DNA of 64,000 bases from Streptomyces echinatus (GTDB lineage Bacteria > Actinomycetota > Actinomycetes > Streptomycetales > Streptomycetaceae). The position numbers were made by a program, and so were the translations under genes. The DNA lies in the NCBI RefSeq assembly GCF_014203595.1, contig NZ_JACHJK010000005.1:90006-154005 (forward strand), in the 5' to 3' direction. Below the pieces are notes generated by a model. That model was given only the letters and a program-made list of their open reading frames with translations, was not told the origin of the DNA and searched no databases. The stretch's first letter is position 1. Every line of letters begins with the position of its first letter. Below are positions 15,251-24,426 of the stretch, piece after piece.

Positions 15251-15927
15251 CCCGAGTGCTCGTCGTCGAGGACGAGGAGTCCTTCTCCGACGCCCTGTCG
15301 TACATGCTCCGCAAGGAGGGCTTCGAGGTCGCCGTCGCGGCGACCGGCCCCGACGGCCTGGACGAGTTCGAGCGCAACGGCGCCGACCTGGTCCTCCTCG
15401 ACCTGATGCTGCCGGGTCTGCCCGGCACGGAGGTCTGCCGCCAGCTGCGCGGCCGCTCCAACGTCCCCGTGATCATGGTGACCGCGAAGGACAGCGAGAT
15501 CGACAAGGTCGTCGGCCTCGAAATAGGAGCCGATGACTACGTCACCAAGCCCTTCTCCTCCCGCGAGCTGGTCGCCCGCATCCGCGCGGTGCTGCGCCGC
15601 CGCGGCGAGCCGGAGGAGGTCACCCCGGCCGCGCTGGAGGCGGGCCCGGTCCGCATGGACGTCGACCGCCACGTGGTCACCGTCGCCGGCTCCAAGGTCG
15701 ACCTCCCGCTGAAGGAGTTCGACCTCCTGGAGATGCTGCTGCGCAACGCGGGCCGCGTGCTCACCCGTATGCAGCTCATCGACCGCGTCTGGGGCGCCGA
15801 CTACGTGGGCGACACCAAGACGCTCGACGTCCACGTCAAGCGCCTGCGCGCCAAGATCGAACCCGACCCCGGCGCGCCGCGGTACCTGGTGACGGTGCGG
15901 GGTCTGGGCTACAAGTTCGAGCCGTAG
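15247..15927 (+). CDS. phoP: PhoP response regulator (OmpR family)
   Basis: The product has 226 residues from GTG 15247 (GTGA overlap with phoR). The receiver domain has VVEDEESF (acidic pocket), the phospho-acceptor Asp in VLLDLMLPGLPG (about residue 52) and Lys in TKPFSS. The C-terminal winged helix ends RYLVTVRGLGYKFEP. PhoP binds PHO boxes and controls phosphate, nitrogen and antibiotic genes. The last 71 bp of the gene, including the stop, are duplicated exactly at 16015-16085. Confidence 0.95.
   Translation: MTRVLVVEDEESFSDALSYMLRKEGFEVAVAATGPDGLDEFERNGADLVLLDLMLPGLPGTEVCRQLRGRSNVPVIMVTAKDSEIDKVVGLEIGADDYVTKPFSSRELVARIRAVLRRRGEPEEVTPAALEAGPVRMDVDRHVVTVAGSKVDLPLKEFDLLEMLLRNAGRVLTRMQLIDRVWGADYVGDTKTLDVHVKRLRAKIEPDPGAPRYLVTVRGLGYKFEP
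15857..15927 (+). repeat. 71-bp direct repeat, copy 1 (3' end of phoP)
   Basis: The segment encodes the last PhoP residues and its TAG stop. It is identical base for base to 16015-16085. The 87 bp between the copies (15928-16014) are not repeated elsewhere nearby. Confidence 0.97.
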
Positions 15928-16014
15928 AGCGTGGGCTGCCTCACGGCCGGACGGAGTCCGGCGCAGCACTCCGAAGCCCGCGCAGCGGTGCGAGGGGTGC
16001 GTCGAGGACGGTGC

Positions 16015-16085
16015 TCGAACCCGACCCCGGCGCGCCGCGGTACCTGGTGACGGTGCGGGGTCTGGGCTACAAGTTCGAGCCGTAG
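16015..16085 (+). repeat. 71-bp direct repeat, copy 2 (phoP 3'-end duplicate)
   Basis: Exact copy of 15857-15927, with no start of its own. It lies next to the terminator at 16117-16144, so it occupies the place expected of the original phoP 3' end. Confidence 0.97.
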
Positions 16086-16116
16086 GCCGCACCTGCCGGC
16101 AGGCACCTACGACGGA

Positions 16117-16144
16117 GGGCGGCACCCCGCACGGGGTGCCGCCC
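16117..16144. terminator. Terminator after phoP region
   Basis: GGGCGGCACCCC and GGGGTGCCGCCC form a perfect 12-bp stem with a GCAC loop, followed by TTTGT. It should end phoR-phoP transcription and, in reverse, the convergent lipoprotein gene. Confidence 0.85.
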
Positions 16145-16160
16145 TTTGTCGTACGGCCGG

Positions 16161-16841
16161 TCAGTGGCCGGCGGCCGACTGCGACGCCGAGTCGCTCGGG
16201 CCGGCGGGCGAGCCGGAGGCGGAACCGGACGGGGTCGCCTTGCCGCTCTTCTCCGGCTTGCCGCTGCTCGACGCGCTCGCGCCGGGGGCACCGGTCTTGC
16301 CGGCGGAGGCCGACGGCGAGGCGGACGGGATCTCGGTCGGGCCCCACTTGTCGAAGTAGCTGGTCGCCGGGACCACGAAGGCCGGAAGGCTCACCTCGCC
16401 GGTCTTGCTGAGGGTGAAGGTGATCTTCTGGGCGTTGCCGTCCTGGACCGACTCGCGGCCGTTGGGGATCAGCGCGGAGGCGTTGTCCTTGCCTCCGATG
16501 ACCAGGGAGCCGTGGGCCGGGACGGTCAGGCTCTGGCCCTTGGCGGGGCTCAGCTTCACGCTCTCGTTCGAGCCCGGGACGGCGATCGACTGGAGCGTCT
16601 GAGCGGTGTCGCCCGAGTTGAACAGGGTCGCGGAGACCGCGGCCGGTCCGCTCGCCTTCAGATCGGGCTGCGTGATGATCGTGGCGTTCTGGATCTTGAT
16701 GTCCCCGACGCTGGTCGCCGCGTTGTCCGGCTTGATCTCCAGGGTCTGGGCGTCGTTGCCGGCGCCACAGGCGGCGAGCGAGGCGATCGAGAAGACGATG
16801 GCGGAGGCGGCGAGGGCGCCCCGTCGAAGGCTGCTGCTCAC
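16161..16841 (-). CDS. Secreted lipoprotein, DUF461 type
   Basis: The product has 226 residues from ATG 16841. A lipoprotein signal ends in IASLAAC (Cys at about 25). Residues 35-170 form a beta-rich domain (ATIITQPDLKASGPAAVSAT, KGQSLTVPAHGSLVIGG), followed by a Ser/Ala/Pro/Gly-rich tail that probably spans the cell wall. Proteins of this family resemble copper-chaperone-like folds but lack clear Met/His ligands here. It converges on phoP. Confidence 0.75.
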   Translation of the reverse strand: MSSSLRRGALAASAIVFSIASLAACGAGNDAQTLEIKPDNAATSVGDIKIQNATIITQPDLKASGPAAVSATLFNSGDTAQTLQSIAVPGSNESVKLSPAKGQSLTVPAHGSLVIGGKDNASALIPNGRESVQDGNAQKITFTLSKTGEVSLPAFVVPATSYFDKWGPTEIPSASPSASAGKTGAPGASASSSGKPEKSGKATPSGSASGSPAGPSDSASQSAAGH

Positions 16842-17456
16842 GGCGGCGGCAACTCCTTGAACGCGCGGGCGGCTCCCCTTATAAAGCCACCCTAAGTGTC
16901 TGTCAGCGGCCTCAGGTTACCGAGCCGTTCCACCGTCACCGCACCCGACCCTCCCCCAAGCCGCGGGCTTCCCTCCAGGTGGGGGTACCCCGAAGGGCGC
17001 AAGTGACTCCGCGGTCACATTGCGGAGCCGCTCGTCTGTCATTCACATAACGCGACGGTGTCCGCCTCTCAACGGCGTCCGCGAAAATTCCGTGAAGGAA
17101 TGCGCGGCCCTCCGGATATTGATCACGGGACACGCCTCCGGCAGCCGTTGATCAATTCTGGATTCGTCTCACATCGACCTCCGGTCACCGAACGGAGTAG
17201 CGGAAGTCGTACGCTTGAGACCGGACAAATCGGGACGTTCCGCCACTTGGGGTGGCCTGTCGGGGTCTGTGACGCACGTGTTTCGCCTCGCCCGGGAAGC
17301 CCCTCCGACCTGCGAATACCCGCTTCCGCAGGCGCCTCGCAGCACGTTCCGGTTGCTGTTGTCAAGCCCCGAGATATGCCCTGACCTGCGAAAACGCCAT
17401 TCAGAACCGTCGGTTTCCGTGTTACCCTGGATAGCCACGGAAGGGGTACCTGTCAC
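16842..17456. other. 600-bp intergenic region between lipoprotein and carD
   Basis: No credible gene is visible. It holds the promoter of the leftward lipoprotein gene, a repeat-type hairpin at 16953-16985, and a lower-GC stretch (17040-17420) that must carry the carD promoters. I cannot fix a start point. Confidence 0.5.
16953..16985. repeat. Streptomyces-type hairpin repeat
   Basis: CCCCC (16953-16957) pairs with GGGGG (16981-16985), and AAGCC with GGCTT (16958-16970) inside. I recall closely similar CCCCCAAGC...GGGGG elements as widespread intergenic repeats in Streptomyces genomes. Confidence 0.5.
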
Positions 17457-17939
17457 ATGACGTTCAAGGTTGGCGACACCGTGGTCTATCCCCATCACGG
17501 GGCCGCGCTGATCGAGGCCATCGAAACTCGCCAGATCAAAGGCGTGGACAAGACCTACTTGGTGCTGAAGGTCGCCCAGGGTGACCTGACGGTACGTGTG
17601 CCAGCGGACAATGCGGAGTTCGTCGGCGTGCGTGATGTGGTCGGTCAGGACGGGCTGGACCGGGTCTTCGAGGTGCTGCGCGCGCCGTACGCCGAGGAGC
17701 CCACGAACTGGTCCCGTCGCTACAAGGCAAACCTGGAGAAGCTCGCCTCCGGCGATGTCATCAAGGTCGCCGAGGTCGTGCGCGACCTGTGGCGTCGCGA
17801 GCGCGAGCGCGGACTGTCCGCCGGTGAGAAGCGCATGCTCGCCAAGGCCCGCCAGATCCTGGTGAGCGAGCTGGCTCTCGCGGAGAACACCAACGAGGAC
17901 AAGGCCGAGGCCCTGCTCGACGAGGTGCTCGCCTCCTGA
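17457..17939 (+). CDS. carD: CarD/CdnL-type RNA polymerase-binding regulator
   Basis: The product has 160 residues from ATG 17457 (GGAAGGGG upstream). The N-terminal Tudor-like RNA polymerase interaction domain begins FKVGDTVVYPHHGAALIEAI. The helical DNA-binding domain holds the conserved Trp region (NWSRRYKANLEKL, VVRDLWRRERERGLS). CarD stabilises open promoter complexes at rRNA and many housekeeping promoters. It is followed by ispD and ispF, a conserved actinobacterial order. Confidence 0.95.
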   Translation: MTFKVGDTVVYPHHGAALIEAIETRQIKGVDKTYLVLKVAQGDLTVRVPADNAEFVGVRDVVGQDGLDRVFEVLRAPYAEEPTNWSRRYKANLEKLASGDVIKVAEVVRDLWRRERERGLSAGEKRMLAKARQILVSELALAENTNEDKAEALLDEVLAS

Positions 17940-18224
17940 CGCACAGCGGCAGCGAACCATCGCTTCCGTCGTGCTCAGCACACTGAAATGCCGCGGTGCC
18001 CGATGACACTGATCCTGTCGCCGGGCGCTGCGGCATGTTCGTCCCCGCAGCGGGTGTCCCCGGAAATCCGCGAGAACGCCGGATCCACCCCCTGATACTT
18101 GAGGTGCCGGGCCCGGGCGGATGTCCCGACCAGGGTCACGGAAAGGGTCCGGTCAAGGCGTCGCGCCCGGCACTCCTCCAGGCCATACCCACGTAGGTCG
18201 AGCACACAAACCTGACAGGATCCG

Positions 18225-18977
18225 ATGTCTGACGAATCGCGCCCCACACCCGCGCAGACCCCCGTCGCCGCCGTGATTCCCGCCGCCGGCCGGGGCGTAC
18301 GCCTCGGTCCGGGCGCCCCCAAGGCGCTGCGCGCGCTGAACGGCACGCCCATGCTCATCCACGCGATCCGCGCCCTCGCCGCGTCCCGCCATGTCTCGCT
18401 GGTCGTCGTCGTGGCCCCGCCGGACGGTGCCGCCGAGGTGAAGTCCCTGCTCGACGCGCACGCGCTGCCCGACCGCACGGACTTCCTGGTCGTCCCCGGC
18501 GGGGAGTCCCGCCAGGAGTCGGTCCGGCTCGGCCTGGACGCCCTGCCGCCGCAGTACGGCATCGTCCTGGTGCACGACGCGGCCCGGCCGCTCGTCCCCG
18601 TCGACACGGTCGACGCCGTCATCGAGGCCGTACGCGACGGCGCACCCGCCGTGGTGCCCGTGCTCCCGCTGGCCGACACGGTCAAGGAGGTCGAGCCCGC
18701 GGCCGTGGCCGGGGACCCGGAGGCGGTCCTCGCCACCCCGGAGCGGGCCCGGCTGCGCGCCGTGCAGACCCCGCAGGGCTTCGACCGGGAGACCCTGGTC
18801 CGCGCCCACGAGACCGTCACCGAGAACGTCACCGACGACGCGAGCATGGTGGAGCAGCTGGGGCCGACGGTCGTCGCCGTCCCCGGCCATGAGGAGGCCT
18901 TCAAGGTCACCCGCCCCCTGGACCTGGTCCTCGCCGAGGCGGTCCTGGCCCGCAGGAGGCTCAACGATGGCTTCTGA
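18225..18977 (+). CDS. ispD: 2-C-methyl-D-erythritol 4-phosphate cytidylyltransferase
   Basis: The product has 250 residues from ATG 18225. It shows the cytidylyltransferase start AVIPAAGRGVRLGPGAPKAL, VHDAARPLV, and a C-terminal TDDASMVE segment, all diagnostic of IspD. It makes CDP-methylerythritol in the MEP isoprenoid pathway. The end overlaps ispF by 11 bases, so the two are cotranslated. Confidence 0.95.
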   Translation: MSDESRPTPAQTPVAAVIPAAGRGVRLGPGAPKALRALNGTPMLIHAIRALAASRHVSLVVVVAPPDGAAEVKSLLDAHALPDRTDFLVVPGGESRQESVRLGLDALPPQYGIVLVHDAARPLVPVDTVDAVIEAVRDGAPAVVPVLPLADTVKEVEPAAVAGDPEAVLATPERARLRAVQTPQGFDRETLVRAHETVTENVTDDASMVEQLGPTVVAVPGHEEAFKVTRPLDLVLAEAVLARRRLNDGF

Positions 18978-19476
18978 GCTCTCCCACGCGCTTCCCCGCG
19001 TCGGCATCGGCACCGACATCCACGCCTTCGAGGAAGGCCGCGAACTGTGGTGCGCGGGCCTGAAGTGGGAAGGGGAGGGGCCCGGTCTGGCCGGCCACTC
19101 CGACGCCGACGTCGTCGCCCACGCCGCCTGCAACGCGCTCTTCTCCGCCGCCGGCCTCGGTGACCTGGGGCAGCACTTCGGGACCGGCCGCCCGGAATGG
19201 TCCGGCGCCTCAGGGGTCACCCTGCTCACCGAGGCCGCCCGGATCGTGCGCGAGGCGGGTTTCGCCGTCGGCAACGTCGCCGTCCAGGTCGTCGGCCCCC
19301 GCCCGAAGATCGGCAAGCGCCGCGACGAGGCGCAGAAGATCCTCTCCGACGCGGCCGGCGCCCCGGTGTCCGTCTCCGGCGCGACGACCGACGGCCTCGG
19401 CTTCCCGGGCCGGGAGGAAGGGCTGATGGCGGTGGCGACGGCACTCGTGGTGCGGGTGCCGGACGACCGAGGGTGA
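18967..19476 (+). CDS. ispF: 2-C-methyl-D-erythritol 2,4-cyclodiphosphate synthase
   Basis: The product has 169 residues. ATG 18967 is chosen because GCAGGAGGC lies seven bases upstream and the conserved RVGIGTDIHAF follows. The metal-binding D-x-H (TDIHAF), GHSDADVVAH and the C-terminal TTDGLGFPGREEG are intact. It forms the cyclic diphosphate intermediate of the MEP pathway after IspD and IspE. Confidence 0.95.
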   Translation: MASELSHALPRVGIGTDIHAFEEGRELWCAGLKWEGEGPGLAGHSDADVVAHAACNALFSAAGLGDLGQHFGTGRPEWSGASGVTLLTEAARIVREAGFAVGNVAVQVVGPRPKIGKRRDEAQKILSDAAGAPVSVSGATTDGLGFPGREEGLMAVATALVVRVPDDRG

Positions 19477-19562
19477 CCTCACGCGATTCGGATGCGGACA
19501 CACTCCGGGCGTGCGAGGGTACGCGGAGAGTGACCATAGGTCCCGCACCCCCGGAGGTATCC

Positions 19563-19967
19563 ATGTCCGCGGCCCTGTCCGACGACCTCAAGAGCCTGCT
19601 CGACACCCCGGTCTTCGTCATCGTCGGCACCATCCAGCCCGACGGCAGTCCGCAGCTGTCCCCGGTCTGGGTGAAGCGGGACGGCGACGACATCCTCTTC
19701 TCCACGACGATCGGCCGCCAGAAGGAGAAGAACCTGCGCCGCGACCCCCGGGTGACGGTCCTCGTCCAGCCCTTCGACGCGCCCTACACCTACGCCGAGA
19801 TCCGCGGCACCGCCGAGCTGACCACCGAGGGCGGTCCGGAGCTCATCGACGAACTGAGCCTGAAGTACACGGGCAAGAAGTACGCGGACTTCAACCCGGC
19901 CTCGAAGGAGGACGCCCAGCGGGTCGTCGTACGGATCGCGGCGCGGAAGGTCGTCGGGCGGCTCTGA
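19563..19967 (+). CDS. PPOX-class flavin/F420-dependent enzyme
   Basis: The product has 134 residues from ATG 19563 with GGAGGTA five bases upstream. It is a split-barrel protein of the pyridoxamine-phosphate-oxidase-like class (FVIVGTIQPDGSPQLSPVW, GRQKEKNLRRDPRVTVLVQ). In actinobacteria many such proteins use F420 and reduce diverse substrates. The substrate cannot be told from sequence. Confidence 0.85.
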   Translation: MSAALSDDLKSLLDTPVFVIVGTIQPDGSPQLSPVWVKRDGDDILFSTTIGRQKEKNLRRDPRVTVLVQPFDAPYTYAEIRGTAELTTEGGPELIDELSLKYTGKKYADFNPASKEDAQRVVVRIAARKVVGRL

Positions 19968-20026
19968 GGCCCCGGCAGCGCGGGTAAGGGCGTGAGGCAC
20001 TCTCTCGCGCCCACTACCCTGGAGTG

Positions 20027-21430
20027 GTGACCATTCGCCTGTACGACACCAGCGCCCGGCAGATCCGTGACTTCACCCCGCTCAAGCCGGGCTGTGTCTC
20101 GATCTACCTCTGTGGCGCCACCGTGCAGGCGGCCCCCCACATCGGCCACATCCGCTCGGGCCTCAACTTCGACATCATGCGCCGCTGGTTCGCGTACCGC
20201 GGCTACGAGGTGACGTTCGTCCGCAACGTCACCGACATCGACGACAAGATCATCACCAAGAGCCGGGAGCAGAACCGGCCCTGGTGGTCGATCGGCTACG
20301 AGAACGAGCGCGCCTTCAACGAGGGCTACGACGCCCTCGGTTGCCTGCCGCCGACGTACGAGCCACGCGCCACCGGCCACATCACCGAGATGATCGAGAT
20401 GATGCAGGGCCTCATCGAGCGCGGCCACGCCTACACGTCCGACGGCAACGTCTACTTCGACGTGCGCTCCTTCCCCGGCTACCTGCAGCTGTCCCGGCAG
20501 GAGCTGGACAACCTGCTCCAGCCGTCCGGCGAGGGCGAGACCGGCAAGCGCGACCCCCGCGACTTCGCCATGTGGAAGTCCGCCAAGCCCGGCGAGCCGA
20601 CCTGGCCGACCCCCTGGGGCCCCGGCCGGCCCGGCTGGCACCTGGAGTGCTCGGCGATGGCCCACAAGTACCTGGGCACCGCCTTCGACATCCACGGCGG
20701 CGGCCTCGACCTGATCTTCCCGCACCACGAGAACGAGATCGCCCAGGCCAAGGCCTACGGCGACGACTTCGCCCGGTACTGGGTGCACAACGCCTGGGTC
20801 ACCATGGCCGGCGACAAGATGTCCAAGTCGCTCGGCAACAGCGTGCTGGTCGGCGAGATGGTCAAGCAGTGGCGCCCGATCGTGCTGCGCTACTACCTGG
20901 GCACCCCGCACTACCGCTCGATGATCGAGTACAGCGAGGAGTCGCTGCGCGAGGCCGAGTCCGCGTTCGCGCGGATCGAGGGCTTCGTCCAGCGGGTCAC
21001 CGAACTCGCCGGGAAGACCGTCGAGCCGGCCGCCGAGGTCCCGCCCGCCTTCGCCGAGGCGATGGACGACGACCTGGGCGTCCCGGGGGCTCTCGCCGTC
21101 GTGCACACCACCGTCCGCCAGGGCAACAGCGCGCTGGCCGCCGACGACAAGGAGGGCGCCGTCGCCCGGCTCGCCGAGGTGCGCGCCATGCTCGGCGTCC
21201 TCGGCCTCGACCCGCTCGACCCGCACTGGGCCGACGGGGCGGGGGACCGCGGCGAGGACCTGAACGGCGTGATCGACAGCCTCGTCCGGCTCGTCCTCGA
21301 CCAGCGCGAGTCCGCCCGCGCCCGCAAGGACTGGGCCACCGCCGACGCCATCCGCGACCAGCTGGGCCAGGCCGGACTGGTCATCGAGGACAGCCCGCAG
21401 GGCCCGCGCTGGACCCTCGGGCCGCGCTGA
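20027..21430 (+). CDS. cysS: Cysteinyl-tRNA synthetase
   Basis: The product has 467 residues from GTG 20027 (GTG 20024 is also in frame; family proteins begin TIRLYDTSARQIRDF). Class I signatures: the zinc Cys in YLCGATVQ, HIGH in PHIGHIRSGLNFD, a zinc-site HLECSAMA, and KMSKSLGN. It charges tRNA-Cys. TACCCT seven bases before the start suggests a leaderless transcript. Confidence 0.95.
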   Translation: MTIRLYDTSARQIRDFTPLKPGCVSIYLCGATVQAAPHIGHIRSGLNFDIMRRWFAYRGYEVTFVRNVTDIDDKIITKSREQNRPWWSIGYENERAFNEGYDALGCLPPTYEPRATGHITEMIEMMQGLIERGHAYTSDGNVYFDVRSFPGYLQLSRQELDNLLQPSGEGETGKRDPRDFAMWKSAKPGEPTWPTPWGPGRPGWHLECSAMAHKYLGTAFDIHGGGLDLIFPHHENEIAQAKAYGDDFARYWVHNAWVTMAGDKMSKSLGNSVLVGEMVKQWRPIVLRYYLGTPHYRSMIEYSEESLREAESAFARIEGFVQRVTELAGKTVEPAAEVPPAFAEAMDDDLGVPGALAVVHTTVRQGNSALAADDKEGAVARLAEVRAMLGVLGLDPLDPHWADGAGDRGEDLNGVIDSLVRLVLDQRESARARKDWATADAIRDQLGQAGLVIEDSPQGPRWTLGPR

Positions 21431-21528
21431 GTCCGCCGGCGATCCGGTGATCGATTGTGCCGCCCGGACCTCCGGGCGGCACACTGCATAGACGTACACA
21501 TCCGACGCACCACAGAGACAGGTAGGTC

Positions 21529-22470
21529 ATGGCCGCGAACAACCGTCGCATGTCCGGCAAGAAGGGCGCGCAGGTCGGCAGTGGCGGCCAGCGGCGCAAG
21601 GGCCTGGAGGGCAAGGGCCCGACCCCGCCCGCCGAGATGCGCAAGGGACACAAGAAGAACCGCATCGCCACCGCCAAGACGAAGCAGGCCACGCGCCGCC
21701 CCGTGGTGCGCGGCCGGGGCGGCAAGTCCGCCTCCGAGCTGGTCGTCGGCCGCAACCCGGTCGTCGAGGCGCTGCGCGAGGGCGTCCCCGCCTCGACCCT
21801 GTACGTCCAGCAGTTCATCGACAACGACGAGCGCGTCCGCGAGGCCCTCCAGCTCGCCGCCGAGCGCGGCGGCATCAACCTCATGGAGGCCCCGCGCCCC
21901 GAGCTGGACCGCATGACGAACAACCTGAACCACCAGGGCCTGGTCCTGCAGGTCCCGCCGTACGAGTACGCGCACCCCGAGGACCTCGCCGCGGCCGCCT
22001 ACGACGAGGGCGAGGACCCGCTCGTCGTGGCCCTCGACGGTGTCACCGACCCGCGCAACCTCGGCGCCGTCGTCCGTTCCGTCTCCGCCTTCGGCGGCCA
22101 CGGCGTCGTCGTCCCCGAGCGCCGCTCGGCCGGCATGACCGCCGGCGCCTGGAAGACCTCCGCCGGCACGGCCGCCCGCACGCCGGTCGCCCGCGCCACC
22201 AACCTCACCCGGGCCCTGGAGGCGTACAAGAAGGCCGGCATCACCGTCGTCGGCCTCGCCGCGGACGGCGAGGTCGAACTCGGTGACCTCCAGGCCCTGG
22301 ACGGCCCGGTCGTCATCGTCGTCGGCAGCGAGGGCAAGGGCCTGTCCCGCCTGGTCGGCGAGACCTGCGACTTCCGGGTCCGGATCCCGATGCCGGGCGG
22401 CGCCGAGTCGCTCAACGCCGGTGTGGCCGCGGGCATCGTCCTGTACGAGGCGGCGCGCAGGCGGAGCTGA
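21529..22470 (+). CDS. rlmB: TrmH/RlmB-type 23S rRNA 2'-O-methyltransferase
   Basis: The product has 313 residues from ATG 21529 (AGGTAGGTC upstream). A basic N-terminal tail of about 70 residues (RRMSGKKGAQ, KGHKKNRIATAKTKQ) precedes a substrate-binding domain (VVGRNPVVEALRE) and a SPOUT domain with the knot motifs GVTDPRNLGAVVRS, VVGSEGKGLS and IPMPGGAESLNAGVAAGI. It would methylate a 23S rRNA ribose. In S. coelicolor the same gene follows cysS. Confidence 0.92.
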   Translation: MAANNRRMSGKKGAQVGSGGQRRKGLEGKGPTPPAEMRKGHKKNRIATAKTKQATRRPVVRGRGGKSASELVVGRNPVVEALREGVPASTLYVQQFIDNDERVREALQLAAERGGINLMEAPRPELDRMTNNLNHQGLVLQVPPYEYAHPEDLAAAAYDEGEDPLVVALDGVTDPRNLGAVVRSVSAFGGHGVVVPERRSAGMTAGAWKTSAGTAARTPVARATNLTRALEAYKKAGITVVGLAADGEVELGDLQALDGPVVIVVGSEGKGLSRLVGETCDFRVRIPMPGGAESLNAGVAAGIVLYEAARRRS

Positions 22471-22475
22471 ACAAT

Positions 22476-22506
22476 GTTCCGGACGGGCTGAACACCCGTC
22501 CGGAAC
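22476..22506. terminator. Terminator after rRNA methyltransferase
   Basis: GTTCCGGACGGG and CCCGTCCGGAAC form a perfect 12-bp stem around CTGAACA, six bases after the stop codon. Confidence 0.85.
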
Positions 22507-22619
22507 TTCGCCCTTGCGGGGCAATTCAGGCGCCCATACGGCGTCCCGGGCCGCTTTGACGGAGTCCGGACACATCCGGCCGCTAGAAGCAGTGTCCTAA
22601 CGCCACATCACTCGGTTAG

Positions 22620-24356
22620 ATGAGTGTGGACACCAGAACACCCCGCACACCCACGGGGGACCGCTCATCGGGATTCCAGTCCGGGCCCGACGACGCTCCC
22701 GCGCTGAGCATGGTGAAGGTGCCGAGCGATCCGGCGCAGGTCATCGTCAATCACGCCAGCTTCCGCGTGCAGCTGGGCGTGACGGCGAGGGGCACCCAAT
22801 CCCCGCGGATCGCCAGACACCTGAACGCCGGCCAGGACGCCGCCCGGATGCCCGTCATGGGCACGGCAGGCCGGGCAGGCACCACGGGCCGCCGCCGCCC
22901 CGTCGTGTGGAGCGGCAAGTCCGCCCCCGACGACACCGGCGCCCACCGGCTCCTCCAGGCCGTTCGGGGCAGCAGCGTCCGCCATGCCGACGAAGCCGAG
23001 GCCGGCGCCACCCAGGTCATCCCACGCGTCCAGACGGGCTACGCCGACACCTACGACGAACTCGACCAGACCGTCGAGACCCCGGTCGTCGGCCACCAGC
23101 GCACCGCCCCCGACGCCGACGGCACCCGCCTGCTCCCACACATGCGCACGGTCACCGGCGCCTACGACGCACCCGCCCACCCCGGTGCGTACGACCGGCC
23201 GACCTACCCCGCCGACGCCTACCCGGACGGCTACCCCGACGCCTACGACGACCCGTACGACACCTACCCGGCCGACACCGGCCCGGACACCGACACCCCG
23301 CGCACCGCCAGGCGCCAGGGCGACGACCCCGCCCGGCACGCCTACTACCCCGGGCGCCGGATGAACCTCGGCGTCGTCCTCCTGCCCCTGCGCGTCTTCC
23401 TCGGCTTCATCTCCATCTACGCCGGCATGGGCAAGCTCTGCGACCCCGTCTACTTCGACGGCGGCGAACGCGGCTCCATGGTCAAGTGGCTCAACACCCT
23501 GCACCCCTGGGACGTCGCCGAGCCGCTGCGTCAGTTCGCCCTGCACCACCCGGTCGGCTCCGGCCTGGTCATCGCCTTCCTCCAGGTCGTCGTCGGCGTC
23601 CTGACCGTCCTGGGCTGCTGGCAGCGCGTGGCCGCCGTGGTCGGCGCCCTCCTCTCGGCCGCCCTGATCGTCACCGTCAGCTGGAAGACCGTCCCGGCCT
23701 ACGACGCCCCGGACATCATCTACCTCGCCGCCTGGTCCCCGCTGATCATCGCCGGCGCGCCCGTCTACTCCGTGGACGGCCGCCTCGCGGGCAGCGCCTG
23801 GCGCCGCCTCGGCCCCCGCTCCGACATCTGGGAACTGCGCCGCTACGTCCTGCGCCGCGGTGCGCTGATCACCGTCATCACGATCGGTCTGACCCTGCTC
23901 GTCGGCTCCCTGCTGGGCGGTGCGGTCCGCGACTCCAGCCGCGTGGTCGTCCCCGGCCCCGGCGAGGCCCCCCGCAACCACCTCCCCGGCTCCCCGCTCC
24001 CGCAGGAACCCGGCACCCGGCACAAGGAGAGCCCCTCGGCCTCCAGCTCGCCGACGGGAGACGCCACGGCCGGCGCGAGCCCCTCCGGCGCGGCGACCAC
24101 CCCGGGTGCGAGCCACGGCAGCACCGGTGCCACCACCACGACCCCCGTCCAGACCCAGGGCACCACGGGCCAGGTGCCGCCCCGCCAGACGGCCCCCACC
24201 GGCGGCGCCCCGAGCACGACGGCGGGTCCGACGAGCACCGGCGGCTCCACCACGACCGGCGGCGGTACGTCCTCCACGGGCGGCGGCACCACCAGCTCCG
24301 GCGGCGGCAGCACCTCCTCCGGCCAGCCCGGCCTAGTGGGCGGCCTCCTCGGCTGA
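22620..24356 (+). CDS. DoxX-family membrane protein with long disordered tails
   Basis: The product has 578 residues from ATG 22620. Residues 1-240 are polar and repetitive, rich in Asp, Tyr and Pro (PTYPADAYPDGYPDAYDD). Residues about 245-445 form the DoxX membrane domain with about four hydrophobic segments (VLLPLRVFLGFISIYAGMGK, VIAFLQVVVGVLTVLG). The last 110 residues are Ser/Thr/Gly-rich (TSTGGSTTTGGGTSSTGG). DoxX proteins are linked to quinone or redox functions; the role here is unknown. Confidence 0.85.
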   Translation: MSVDTRTPRTPTGDRSSGFQSGPDDAPALSMVKVPSDPAQVIVNHASFRVQLGVTARGTQSPRIARHLNAGQDAARMPVMGTAGRAGTTGRRRPVVWSGKSAPDDTGAHRLLQAVRGSSVRHADEAEAGATQVIPRVQTGYADTYDELDQTVETPVVGHQRTAPDADGTRLLPHMRTVTGAYDAPAHPGAYDRPTYPADAYPDGYPDAYDDPYDTYPADTGPDTDTPRTARRQGDDPARHAYYPGRRMNLGVVLLPLRVFLGFISIYAGMGKLCDPVYFDGGERGSMVKWLNTLHPWDVAEPLRQFALHHPVGSGLVIAFLQVVVGVLTVLGCWQRVAAVVGALLSAALIVTVSWKTVPAYDAPDIIYLAAWSPLIIAGAPVYSVDGRLAGSAWRRLGPRSDIWELRRYVLRRGALITVITIGLTLLVGSLLGGAVRDSSRVVVPGPGEAPRNHLPGSPLPQEPGTRHKESPSASSSPTGDATAGASPSGAATTPGASHGSTGATTTTPVQTQGTTGQVPPRQTAPTGGAPSTTAGPTSTGGSTTTGGGTSSTGGGTTSSGGGSTSSGQPGLVGGLLG

Positions 24357-24374
24357 CCGCACCGGAACAGGCAG

Positions 24375-24406
24375 AGGGCCCCGTACCACGCCAGGTACGG
24401 GGCCCT
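24375..24406. terminator. Terminator after DoxX gene
   Basis: AGGGCCCCGTACC and GGTACGGGGCCCT form a 13-bp perfect stem with an ACGCCA loop, followed by TCGC. Confidence 0.85.
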
Positions 24407-24426
24407 TCGCACGGAGCGAGCCTTGC

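Noticed and set aside
16936..17133. Small minus-strand ORF in the carD upstream region
   Set aside because: It covers a known-type repeat hairpin, has no conserved features and no ribosome binding site.
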